Shown piece after piece: positions 53,801-60,479 of a stretch of 64,000 bases of DNA. Source of the stretch: Aliikangiella sp. G2MR2-5 (GTDB taxonomy: Bacteria; Pseudomonadota; Gammaproteobacteria; Enterobacterales; Kangiellaceae). Position 1 is the first letter of the stretch. Every line of letters starts with the position of its first letter. The stretch covers positions 496,001-560,000 of the forward strand of contig NZ_JADPQF010000002.1 in NCBI RefSeq assembly GCF_015687155.1. The letters run 5' to 3'. Both the position numbers and the translations under genes were made by a program. The notes beneath the pieces are model-generated. The model saw nothing but the letters and a program-made list of their open reading frames with translations. It did not search any database and was not told the DNA's origin.

Positions 53801-55947
53801 GTCACATCTCCAAGCTCCAAAGTTGTCACCGCAAATACATCGATAACTATTTTTCCGTCAATAGATTCCGAGTAAACCGTACATTGATATTGAGTATTCG
53901 AAGTTAATCCGGATAAACTCAAGCGGTGAGAAAGAACGCTTTCAACTTTGTTGGCTTCATTCGAACCTTGTAAAGACTCGCACACAATACGACTATCTGA
54001 AGCAAGTTTTGTAGTCCAGTTGACAGTGACACTATGAGCGCTAATACGTTCAACCGTAAGAGTAGTGATTTCATTTTCAACAGGTACCGATGAATCCTTA
54101 TGAGTTCTAAAAGAATAAACGTTACTTTCAACTTGATTGCCACTCAAATCGCTCGAGACCACCTGATAAAAATATTCAGTAGAGGGCGTTAAACCTGATA
54201 GCAGCACGTGATGTTTCGAAGAAAATGCAGCATTGGTTGCCACTCTATTAAGAGTGTCAGCAGAGGTACCCAATCGTACAGAAGCGGAAGCAGTTTCATC
54301 CGTATGCCATTGAATGATTGCGCTTGTTTTTGTGATATTTCGAGCGACCGGTCTGCCGAAAATAATTGGAGGCTGAATATCTGCTACAGCCAGCGTTTCG
54401 AAATTTTCTATCGAAGAATAAGCTGGTCCATTACCCACTCCATCCCTGGAGGACACCTGCAAACTATAACTGGTACTAGCGTTCAATCCACTTAGAATAA
54501 CTTGGTGCTCCAACTTAAGTGAAGCGTCTACAAAAACTTGATAGTGAGTATCATCATTCAAAGTTAAATCGCTTGTCGATGGCTCATCAGTTTTCCAGCG
54601 TACTGTCGCGCCCTGATCACTAATATCCGTTACAATTGGGCCTAAAATAATTCGCGGAGCTTGAGTGTCTGCTGATGACAAAGTTGTAACTGCTTTTTCA
54701 ACACTATTAATTGGTCCGTTGCCGGCACTATCAGTAATTGAAACTTTAGCAACGTACGGAAGATTACTTTCGAGAGAATCAACCGTTAATTCATGGCAAA
54801 CCTGAGGCAGCGCAAAAGAATAATTGCTTGCATCAAAAGACACCACAGCAGTGACAGGCTCATTTGAACAAAATGACAACCTAACGCTCGTTTCAGTAAT
54901 ATCGCTAAAAGATAGAGGTTGGGCGAAAACAGGGAGGCTTGTGTCTGGCTGAGAGTTAGTCGTAAAGCTTATGTTTGCTGAAAGACCAGAGTTTCCGCTC
55001 GCGTCAAGCGAAGTAACACTTCCAGTATAAGCGGTACTGGCATTTAGGCCGACTGCTACGACTCGATGCAGTTTACTCGATTTGGGACTATTGAAAGTAC
55101 CGACGCCATCGATGTTAACCTGACCAGTAGTAGGTTCGTTCGTTTGCCATTCGACAACAGAGGTCACATCAGTCAGATTAGTAATCCATGGGCCAGCTAT
55201 GATCTGGGGTGGTATTTGATCACCCCAATTTAACTGAACATTGAGATTTTGCCCGCTATCTACTGAATAATCTATCGCCTGAGCGGATTCAAATCCACTC
55301 TCTACGGTGGGGGTAAAGGTTATATCGTATAGACAGTCAGCGGCATCAGCATAATGAGCCGAAGCGATACAGTCTGTGGTTGAAAATAGTAGAAGAGAGA
55401 AGCTACCATCTTGTTCGGTAGTACTGCTCCCATTTTGATGAACAACACTTCTTAAACTTTTTTTAGCTCTCGCGCCTTCCTCTGGACCGTTCCATTGCTT
55501 ACTGGTATTGATATCAACATTTGCAATACCGATACCGTTTTCGTCAACGACTTTGCCTTGAAGTAGTACAAAGTCGTAAATCAAATCTTTGACGGTGTCA
55601 CCAACAACAGTAAAGTCTGCAGTGTTCCGAGAAGCAGTGTAAGGCTCGCCAGTTATATTAGTATCTGTACCATAAAAATAACTAGTGAGAAGATAGTCAC
55701 CATCAGTTATAGTCCAACTGTAAGCGCCGTCTGCACCTACGACCTGGAGTCCTCCAACCTGAACCAAACTCGTTCCCTGGTAAACAAACAGGCTGACACT
55801 TGCACCTTCAATTGGCCTGCCAGTCTGATCGAGCACTCGCCCGCTAAGAGCTGCTGCACTCACGCTCAAGTGAAACAGCGGTATTACAAGGAAGATAAAA
55901 AACAGGGAAACAGCTTTAAAGAGTTTTTGTGCAAAACTGATCTGCAT
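44809..55947 (-). CDS. Giant GlyGly-CTERM surface protein with 21 FN3-like domains
   Basis: 3712 residues. Order: signal peptide (1-32); two carboxypeptidase-regulatory-like domains (33-243); FN3/purple-acid-phosphatase-N-like domains 1-14 (246-1563); calcium-binding thrombospondin-3 repeat (1564-1605); carboxypeptidase-regulatory-like block (about 1612-2306); FN3-like domains 15-21 (2307-2984); TSP3 repeats (2985-3079); HYR-like (3080-3156); Calx-beta (3157-3261); PKD/cadherin-like (3262-3368); TSP3 (3369-3401); choice-of-anchor U-like domain (3402-3578); PKD (3579-3668); and a GlyGly-CTERM tail (GGGGG, hydrophobic helix, RRAER, about 3682-3712). The tail marks type II secretion and rhombosortase processing. 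No enzymatic domain was seen, so an adhesin or matrix role is likely. A c-di-GMP riboswitch lies in the leader, and AGGA precedes the ATG. Confidence 0.92.
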   Translation of the reverse strand: MQISFAQKLFKAVSLFFIFLVIPLFHLSVSAAALSGRVLDQTGRPIEGASVSLFVYQGTSLVQVGGLQVVGADGAYSWTITDGDYLLTSYFYGTDTNITGEPYTASRNTADFTVVGDTVKDLIYDFVLLQGKVVDENGIGIANVDINTSKQWNGPEEGARAKKSLRSVVHQNGSSTTEQDGSFSLLLFSTTDCIASAHYADAADCLYDITFTPTVESGFESAQAIDYSVDSGQNLNVQLNWGDQIPPQIIAGPWITNLTDVTSVVEWQTNEPTTGQVNIDGVGTFNSPKSSKLHRVVAVGLNASTAYTGSVTSLDASGNSGLSANISFTTNSQPDTSLPVFAQPLSFSDITETSVRLSFCSNEPVTAVVSFDASNYSFALPQVCHELTVDSLESNLPYVAKVSITDSAGNGPINSVEKAVTTLSSADTQAPRIILGPIVTDISDQGATVRWKTDEPSTSDLTLNDDTHYQVFVDASLKLEHQVILSGLNASTSYSLQVSSRDGVGNGPAYSSIENFETLAVADIQPPIIFGRPVARNITKTSAIIQWHTDETASASVRLGTSADTLNRVATNAAFSSKHHVLLSGLTPSTEYFYQVVSSDLSGNQVESNVYSFRTHKDSSVPVENEITTLTVERISAHSVTVNWTTKLASDSRIVCESLQGSNEANKVESVLSHRLSLSGLTSNTQYQCTVYSESIDGKIVIDVFAVTTLELGDVTPPSCSTSPIINSYGSMAEFHWQTDEIANAVLIYRDVDILHWTKLVADDAEQSGVFILTGLTGNTEYEYQLGLTDPDGNDAYCNLTTFNSGDQSPPAPVFSVEPYVENVSQFSATLKWETNEISIAEILIGEASDSLELTQSVGRWKTIHQSELVQLDPATTYFVRVIAYNTEGVSTNSSIISFTTQDLPEPVSIIRGPTVTNITDTTAVVEWETDRTANSVVSIDGGATFSSNKLVREHSILLTGLTPATNYTAWVVSTDEYGTSNDPVSANFTTLLDADIVPPGFVLKPQILGITHNQFTVRFCADEPVTAQLSLDGNIINLEGESKCHQKTLTGLTPGTSYELICSISDLAGNGPVSSDPQTVTTLSDLDLTAPEIISGPFVIEITHNSAIVIWTTNEKATSGVNYTDGVNQFEMEDTKLVDKHQMVLTNLTPSTTYTLNVFSSDVAGNGPTISEDVTFTTLGIGSGGGLWIITGPFVDDITDSSAVVLWQTSGYASTTLMLGESSGNLTKFYSISGLRTNHQLPLTQLKSNTTYYLRVTSATLSGLSVTSEEISFTTLDSGQILEIVNGPEAFGISDSAMTIFWDTNLVSDSHVVCSTGLESFENGDENLLINHGLTIAGLKALTNYECTVTSRTLSGLTASETFFVTTDDGPDLDAPECSGDPVVTGFGETAEMMWAANEVASVSVNYRVKGEANWQQSTDFKFARDGLVLLTGLTPQTIYEQQATLIDTAGNVGICGLGEFDSGEGMPAPEFTLQPIVSDITETTAIVSWETNIATSGELFFGVSITNLDQKRVDSRLVTEHQVILSNLLAGQIYFLQVEATDRYGNMVASEVVQFTTLHPNQDFDYDGILNWLDNCPYTPNSDQLDTDSDGMGDVCDDNNSDEIPPTDFGPNLKGIVTGEGTPILGAIVSLYNQQRQLISSEITALDGSYQFKFVEPGDYYIGATPPTDSGFSATPLELLQVKDSDFVHWITLIGDAIKVTGTVKDSQGRVIDNAIVSLHLQTNSNQVGDPVITNNQGEFSFDVAPDYYQFRVMLDPFGNGSQQMSSYQIPDFSAVVYAPQNVEVSESTQVDIVLPFALLTGQVVDGGANPVAGVEVKIDHQSQQGFTNYYLQSFGESTGSNAVTDASGNFQMALFTNQAIDISLVPPSSRSDLAATSINAYHISADTNDTFTLVNGVALSGYLRDSNGVAIDNTKLTLHKQDGGAQVGHAIYTDNNGFYQFQVETGTYKVQPHLNPYGASEKGGSVPTYPLPDFATVRFAEENIVVAGATNQNINLPLALLTGTTEDALGNPVSGVSLKISHIERQGLAPDWTEFFLESHGRSSYTNAKSDVSGNFTVALFTDQTFDLILEPPFANRTLAATKVSDFSISADTVQTFVIAEALTLSGYLRDAQGLAIDNTLITAHDKLNNQVVDLPQVTDATGYFEFKVSAGDYKLRPYLQSETQQGAGTLIPDYSVPDFAAVYYNPHEVSITADTQINILLPMSLISGKALDANGVAVPGVKLRVEHAYAKDGVSYYLENSGDGANSNAISAADGQFEFPIFHRQPTDVSVNPPALSGFANTNVTHEIDRDVTEHIFLMHFDANAPKIVSGPWIRKITDTSAMIEWQTDKPGTSVCDLSNGSRYQSATLTTLHSLVMDNLDPETLYSADVHSVDKENRASETGQTSFTTLATPDRIAPIFVEGPLTDQINDQGLNINFCADEPVTGTLSVDGNTISFDELAVCHSIPVSGLNGNTSYEFTVDIWDDAGNGPTTSGVQTVTTLPTPDLEAPVILLEPMVINISDTEATVIWTTDEPANSGASYNDGTYYHVVTDENFVKEHSLSLTDLTPETTYTLTASSTDASGNGPTLSAPITFTTLASPDTEPPCLVGKPMIQNITHQNVVIRWRTCEPATTSLVYGTSIDALDSSESRNGLRLPHNIAITGLQPETEYFVQIQSQDAAGNQMQSDILTFKTKNIGHQGEPHFMTNVAVEELTSNSLTASWATDVNADGRLVCRSGSETLEASHAKRTKSHLLTLTDLTAGTSYACSVYSTDHHGFTVSQEIEGGIQTPLATAQMKVSHGAIISQAVPTPVNAVQVTGAGSLAVVEVSSDELSAIEVSYRPVGGSQWQIAGSMGIKREHWLVIPGLISSTDYEMTYRLINLQGESYTSSLTSFNSGVGGDIGAPVFASQPVISEISSDAASISFATSDYAFAQVSFGHDPSSLQLKEANTEASENHLVRLTGLNSATYYTAYVTAYNVLGQAVESQQVTFVTSALSEVADSDGDGIPDVWEIANNLDPQDAFDASEDADADGLTNLEEYNANSDPFNSDSDADGMPDGWEVDHALDPNDGSDASGDRNGDGQSNLDEYLDASDTEAPAISLSDEVTIDATGRFTAVPRNGVSAFDAVDGSVSVTLDSPDYLPAGSHLIYWSALDSAGNRAIRSQRINIRPIISVAHMQSVAEGSRAIVEVFLSGEAPAYPVTIPVNYSGTANTSDFQNPPKEIVINEGKSGYLFIDVINDGSGESDESIIVELGAAVNAIRGPNSTHQIIISERNLAPKAILTARQNGEVVTTITRDGGEVVISAQVSDPNNADSHTFSWSQTDSTLTDLDNSVDSFTINPANLTQKVYQVAVEVTDNGAPEEKGFALKLLKVINTAPALSSTEDSDGDGILDSADGYQDDDGDGVANYLDSTEDSYAIQLLANTSNIDGTFWVETESGLSVALGEIALNSNHGGASINEQDIANVTPYNDHGSDDGFTNLSLVNFILSGLNQPGDSAYIIIPQLSSIPKGAVYRKLHPDNGWTYFEIDNNNALFSAPGNEGICPAIGDASYTTGLNEGHWCVLMLIEDGGVNDADSAANGVIVDPGGVSLLNSTPIVTIAPIGDLTEGDTIMLSGSVTDNGNQIVNYRWTKNSGPAITINNADRLSASVANVPEGSYQFTLTVVDQHNRKASASINVVVGEEVQTGGGDTESATSSGGGGGSLPPAIIGAILMFAIFRRAERAAN

Positions 55948-56448
55948 CTTTATATCCTATTATTTTGTATCGTTATTAACCGATTTTTGATGACCAAGAT
56001 TGTCAAAAGCGAACGTTATAATTTTGATATCGGCAAAATGAAGAAGACTTGTCAAAACGAACAGCGTCGTTTCGGCAACCCCGCTGTCATAGGTCGTTCC
56101 CCCTTAGACCGGTAGCTTTGCGAACCCGAACTTTCGTAACGGGCAGCCCTTTTATTAAAAGGCACTTTTCCAGTCAGCTTCGCAATCATCTACTGAAAGG
56201 AAAAATCGTGTACCGAGAAATCAATCTCAATAAGTTATTTTATCGGGTACTTATAGGAAAAACTTTAGCTCAAGATTTCATATTTATGGCTTTTATTACA
56301 CGAGGAGAAAAGGGGAGAAGCAACAGAAATGACTTTTCCTTGACGTTGTTCCCTTGAAGGTACTTTAACTTGTTGAAATAACTCTGTTTACAATAAATGT
56401 GCTGACTGGTAGTCGAAGAACCAAAACAAACTCCCAAACTGTATACAC
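55948..56448. other. Leader region of the giant gene
   Basis: The 501 bases between the GDSL hydrolase stop and the giant protein start contain the c-di-GMP riboswitch (56062-56155), a CCTTTT/AAAAGG palindrome just upstream of it, and a weak AAACGA/TCGTTT hairpin (about 56055-56072 on the minus strand) that could act in expression control. The rest is unassigned and should include the promoter. Confidence 0.45.
56062..56155 (-). ncRNA. Cyclic di-GMP-I (GEMM) riboswitch
   Basis: Reading the minus strand, the conserved blocks occur in order: AGGGC, a P1b stem CCCG..CGGG capped by the GNRA loop GAAA, TCGCAAAGC, ACCGGTCTAA, GACCTATGACAGC and AGCGGGGTTGCCGA. These match the class I c-di-GMP aptamer, including the tetraloop and its receptor, as in V. 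cholerae Vc2 (GAAA, ACGCAAAGCC, CCGGCCTAA, GGTAGCGGGGTTACCGA). It lies about 115-208 bases upstream of the 3712-residue protein start. No strong terminator follows, so an effect on translation or a weak hairpin is possible; the ON/OFF sense is not readable. Boundaries are approximate. Confidence 0.85.
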
Positions 56449-57195
56449 TTAATTCTTGAAGTGCTTAACAAAGGCATCGGCCCATAACTGGTAGCCTTTT
56501 TCACCCGGGTGAAAACCATCACTGGCAAAATGCTCGAAATTGGCTTCCAGATTCGGTTTGATAAGAAAGAGCTTTTCGTCTTGAGAAACAATACGTTCCA
56601 GTACCTTATTAAAGTTTTGTGCTCGAACACCTAGGTACCATGATAATGGCCAGGTTAAAGCCGGAAATCGCTCAAGCGGCGGGATTAGCGTTAACCCTAT
56701 GCGCGTAGGAGAGAATTTCCTGTTAAGTTCGTTAACGAGCGCCGCCTGAAATCTCGCCCAACGCTTTTGACTGCACCAGCCAATGACATCATTTACACCG
56801 AGCGAAACCAGGATACAGCTATTTTTTTCTTTTTCGCCTTGTAGTCTGTAAAACACTTCTTCATCAGCAAGCAGTGTCGACTCCTGCTTCAAATACTGGA
56901 TCGTTTTCTTAGTTGTTAAACCGGAAGACGCCAGTAGTGCCCAGCCAATTGTTTGCGGCTCAAACGCCGCGCTGATTGCCCCGGGAAGAGCGCTAGAAAG
57001 AACCTTTACGCCAACACCTGCCGCTGCAGAATCTCCGACAATAATTATTCGCACACTGCTACCTTCGCCGTCAGGATTAAATATTCTGGTACCTTCAGGT
57101 TCAGGTAATCTCGGGGTACGTATTCGAACATAAACTGCCTGAATTAGCATCCAGGGAGATAGAATTAGAAAATAGAGGGATCGTAACCAATACAT
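56449..57195 (-). CDS. SGNH/GDSL-family hydrolase
   Basis: The 248-residue protein has an N-terminal hydrophobic anchor (6-24) and an SGNH fold: nucleophile S56 in IIVGDSAAAG, block III asparagine in SLGVNDVIGW, and the Asp/His dyad in SDGFHPGEKG. It should hydrolyse an ester such as a lipid, acyl-sugar or acetylated polysaccharide at the cell envelope. The ATG overlaps the stop of the propeller sensor gene (TAATG), so the two are translated together, hinting at a common pathway. Confidence 0.9.
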   Translation of the reverse strand: MYWLRSLYFLILSPWMLIQAVYVRIRTPRLPEPEGTRIFNPDGEGSSVRIIIVGDSAAAGVGVKVLSSALPGAISAAFEPQTIGWALLASSGLTTKKTIQYLKQESTLLADEEVFYRLQGEKEKNSCILVSLGVNDVIGWCSQKRWARFQAALVNELNRKFSPTRIGLTLIPPLERFPALTWPLSWYLGVRAQNFNKVLERIVSQDEKLFLIKPNLEANFEHFASDGFHPGEKGYQLWADAFVKHFKN

Positions 57196-60100
57196 TAGTC
57201 ATCACATTCGAAAATAAAAAGTTCTCTCACTTCTTCTAGCGAACTGGCATCCATTATTTGCCGCATTTTAGCCTGATTAATATTTTGATTAACGCCACAA
57301 ACTCTTAACGATATTTCTTTGCCGGATAGTTTAATTAGTTGTAGCAGATGTTCAATTAACATTAGCAGACTTTCTCCGTTTAACTTTTCATGCTGAACTC
57401 CTTCAAAAGGAGCTTTAACGGAGACAATAGTCATTTGACACCCGCTTCTAAATGCCTCATCGCTACCAAGTAATTTTTGTAGCTGATTTAAGCAGAAGGT
57501 TTCCATTGTCATTAAGCGAGATTTTTTCTCAACCAACGCGACGATTCCGAGCGCATTTTTACCCCAGCGAAAGACTTCAAGATTATTGTCATTTCCAATA
57601 AATTTGCTTTGAAATTGACTAAAAATTCGTGAAAGCTCCCGACTTTGTTCTTCAGTCTCTGCATAACTCGACTCAAGCTCGATAATAGATATCTGAAGAC
57701 TCCAGGATAGAAGTCTTTCACCTTGTGCCATCAAGTCAAGCGTAGTAAGACTATGACTAACTAAAGCACTCATCATTAACTGATTAGGTAAGCCTGATTC
57801 TGAATCAAAGCTAACCTTGTGTTTCATTTGCTCAATCTGAGAAAGCAGAAAGCGATTGTTTTTTTCATGTAAAGCCGTCTTATTCGCAACTTTCTCTGTA
57901 ACCATATCCTGGAAGACTTCCTGATTAGCCAGTCTCTTTGCCTGCGTGCGAATAATAAGTAGAAGCACCACACAAAACCCTAACGCATACAAAGAAAACG
58001 CCCACCATGAAAACCAGGGCGCAGGAAGAACATTCACTCTGAGATTGATAGATTCTTCACTCCAGACACCATCATTGTTACTCCCCTTAACCTTTAGCAC
58101 ATAGCTACCACTGGGTAAATTAGTGAATGTCGCGCGGTTAAAGTTTTGAGTATCAATCCAGTCGTCATAAAGTCCTTCCAATTTGTACTTATATTGATTC
58201 TTTTCCGGCTGAGCGAAATCTAACGCGGCAAATTCAAATGAAATCAGATAATCTTTATGCGTGAATGTAACTTCGGTCAAATCATTCAGTGGCTTATCAA
58301 AATACAGTACTTTGTTTTCGCTACTCACTCTGGTTAAAGCGATAGATGGAGCGTGCGGATTTTTCTTAATACTCTGCGGGAAGAAAGCACTTACTCCATT
58401 AGTACCACCAAAATAGAGCATTCCGTTGGAAGCTCTTAAAGCCGCACCCTGATTAAGTTCATTGTGATGAATTTCTTCGGCAAGGTTGAAATGTTCAATC
58501 CGATCGGTTTCTGTGTCTAGACGATTTAATCCTCTGGTAGTACTAATCCACAGAGCACCTGAATCATCTTCAACCACGCCGTATACTGTACTGCTATTTA
58601 ATCCATTTTGAACGCCATAGTGTTTGAACTCGTCTACACCTCTTCGCCTATTTTCCGGCTCCCATCTATTCAATCCATTACCCAGAGTACCTATCCAGAA
58701 GCGCCCCTTAGAGTCTTCAAAAATGGTTAGCACGTTGTTGCCCGATAATGAGTTACGTCGTGTATCATCATGTAGAAAATGCGTGAACTCATTTGATGAT
58801 TTATCAAACCTTGAAATACCACTTCCATCACTCGCTACCCATAAATAGCCGTCACTATCTTCCATTACAAAAAATAATTTCTCATTAATATGAGGACTGT
58901 TATTTTGCGAGCGTTTGAAATACTTAAACCGCTTCGATTTCGGATCAAACTGGTTTAGGCCAAATCCAAAAGTCGTCACCCAGATCATTCCTTCACGATC
59001 TTGCATTAGGCTTGTAATAGCGTCGCCCGAAATACTCGAATTATCCGTATCATTGTGCTTGTAATGAGCCATTTTACGAAATCTGGAATCAAGAACTTCA
59101 ATACCATTAGAAATTGATCCTACCCAGATATTTTTTTCCCGATCAACCAACAAAGACATTATTCTTCTGGAACTAAGAAGATTTTCTGTGCGTTGCTCCA
59201 ATGGGGTCACCTGGCCACTGGATGGTTGTAAAATATTTAACCCTCCTCCAAAAGTACCTATCAGTATATTGCCGGCAGGATCTTCTTCAAATGCGTAAAC
59301 TGTATTGTTATTCAGGCTGTTCGCACGCTCGATAATTTTTCTATAGTGCTGAAATGCCGCCGTATGCGGGTTCCATTGATTAAGACCAGATAAGGTTCCA
59401 AACCACAGAATCCCACCTTGATCTTCAAATATCGAAAGTACTCGATTATGACTTAACCCTGAACGTTGAGAGGAGCGATGATTAATGCGCCAGAAATTTT
59501 TTTCTTCGCGATTATAAATATTGATTCCGCCATCGGTACCGATCCAGAGGCGTTGACTGGAATCTTCAAATACCTGATAGACTCGGTTATGGCTCAAACT
59601 GTTTGGATCACTTGCCTTGTTTTTAAATGAAGTAAATCCTTTGGAAATTTCATTAAAAACATTAAGACCTCCGCCACGTGTTCCAATCCAGATCTTCCCT
59701 TTACTATCCTCAGTTATTGACCGTATTTGATTGTGAGAAATAGCATCATCAACCTTGTCATCACTAACAAATTGTCGAATCAAATCTCGATCAATAAGAT
59801 AGACTCCATTTCGATCGGTACCAACCCAGAGCCTTTCTCTGGAATCTCTATAAACAGCCTTAACACTCGCATTTTTTAACTCTGGAATTTGCTCATATTG
59901 TTTGAATGTCACTTTGCGATCTACACCCTCAGAGTAAAACAGGCCTCCTCCTTCGGTGCCAATCCAGATACGACCATTCAACTCGACATAGATCTTATTT
60001 ATTCTGGTGATTGTTTTACCTTCGGGTGTGTTTAATGAAAACATTTCAAACTTTTCGTTGGCACGAATAAAGCGGTTTAGACCTCCGCTTGTTGCAATCC

Positions 60101-60404
60101 ACAAATTCTTACTCGCGTCTTCCTTAATATCGCGGATCAGATCATGAGACAAGCTGCTTTTATCGTTAGCATCATGCCGATAGGTCTTAATTTGAGTACC
60201 ATCATAGCGATTTAAACCTTCCTGTGTCCCTATCCATAAAAAACCGGTGGAATCCTGCCAGATAGTTTCAACCGATTTTTGAGACAGTCCATGCTCTGTC
60301 GATATATGCTGAAAATTTGTATTTTCAAAGTCCAGAGCAACTAATGCAGTCGGGAACAAACAAAGTGACAGGAAAAAATTTTTAAGAGTTATTTTTATTT
60401 TCAT
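57195..60404 (-). CDS. Two-component-regulator-propeller sensor with degenerate GGDEF domain
   Basis: The 1069-residue protein has a signal peptide, then 14 Reg_prop blades with the repeating pattern DxxGxLWIGTxxGLNRY (about 30-655), enough for two seven-bladed propellers, a Y_Y_Y domain (about 700-785), one membrane helix (about 795-818) and a coiled linker. The C-terminal region aligns with a GGDEF domain (FDSESGLPNQ near 866 replaces DxLTGLPNR), but the active loop near 946-956 reads FRWGKNALGIV, so cyclase activity is not expected. It probably binds an extracellular polysaccharide or other ligand and signals by protein contact or as a nucleotide receptor. Coupled to the GDSL hydrolase gene. 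Confidence 0.88.
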   Translation of the reverse strand: MKIKITLKNFFLSLCLFPTALVALDFENTNFQHISTEHGLSQKSVETIWQDSTGFLWIGTQEGLNRYDGTQIKTYRHDANDKSSLSHDLIRDIKEDASKNLWIATSGGLNRFIRANEKFEMFSLNTPEGKTITRINKIYVELNGRIWIGTEGGGLFYSEGVDRKVTFKQYEQIPELKNASVKAVYRDSRERLWVGTDRNGVYLIDRDLIRQFVSDDKVDDAISHNQIRSITEDSKGKIWIGTRGGGLNVFNEISKGFTSFKNKASDPNSLSHNRVYQVFEDSSQRLWIGTDGGINIYNREEKNFWRINHRSSQRSGLSHNRVLSIFEDQGGILWFGTLSGLNQWNPHTAAFQHYRKIIERANSLNNNTVYAFEEDPAGNILIGTFGGGLNILQPSSGQVTPLEQRTENLLSSRRIMSLLVDREKNIWVGSISNGIEVLDSRFRKMAHYKHNDTDNSSISGDAITSLMQDREGMIWVTTFGFGLNQFDPKSKRFKYFKRSQNNSPHINEKLFFVMEDSDGYLWVASDGSGISRFDKSSNEFTHFLHDDTRRNSLSGNNVLTIFEDSKGRFWIGTLGNGLNRWEPENRRRGVDEFKHYGVQNGLNSSTVYGVVEDDSGALWISTTRGLNRLDTETDRIEHFNLAEEIHHNELNQGAALRASNGMLYFGGTNGVSAFFPQSIKKNPHAPSIALTRVSSENKVLYFDKPLNDLTEVTFTHKDYLISFEFAALDFAQPEKNQYKYKLEGLYDDWIDTQNFNRATFTNLPSGSYVLKVKGSNNDGVWSEESINLRVNVLPAPWFSWWAFSLYALGFCVVLLLIIRTQAKRLANQEVFQDMVTEKVANKTALHEKNNRFLLSQIEQMKHKVSFDSESGLPNQLMMSALVSHSLTTLDLMAQGERLLSWSLQISIIELESSYAETEEQSRELSRIFSQFQSKFIGNDNNLEVFRWGKNALGIVALVEKKSRLMTMETFCLNQLQKLLGSDEAFRSGCQMTIVSVKAPFEGVQHEKLNGESLLMLIEHLLQLIKLSGKEISLRVCGVNQNINQAKMRQIMDASSLEEVRELFIFECDD

Positions 60405-60427
60405 TTGATAGATCTACTTCAGAAAAG

Positions 60428-60456
60428 CAAAAAAGCCGTGAAAACACGGCTTTATC
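60428..60456 (-). terminator. Intrinsic terminator of the DTSPW subtilase gene
   Basis: AAAGCCGTG and CACGGCTTT form a perfect 9-bp stem with an AAAA loop (60432-60453). On the minus strand it is followed by a T run. Confidence 0.88.
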
Positions 60457-60479
60457 TTTGCAGATTTATTGAGTAAATT

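Noticed and set aside
44809-55947. Enzymatic domain in the giant protein, since its FN3-like domains resemble the purple acid phosphatase N-terminal domain
   Set aside because: No metallophosphatase motifs (GDxG, GNHE) occur anywhere in the 3712 residues; only the beta-sandwich modules are shared.
56049-56357. Plus-strand frame of 102 codons in the leader of the giant gene
   Set aside because: It overlaps the riboswitch on the other strand, lacks a ribosome binding site and has no recognisable protein features.
57195-60404. Hybrid histidine kinase
   Set aside because: Propeller plus Y_Y_Y proteins are often hybrid kinases, but there is no HisKA or ATPase domain; the C terminus aligns with a degenerate GGDEF domain.
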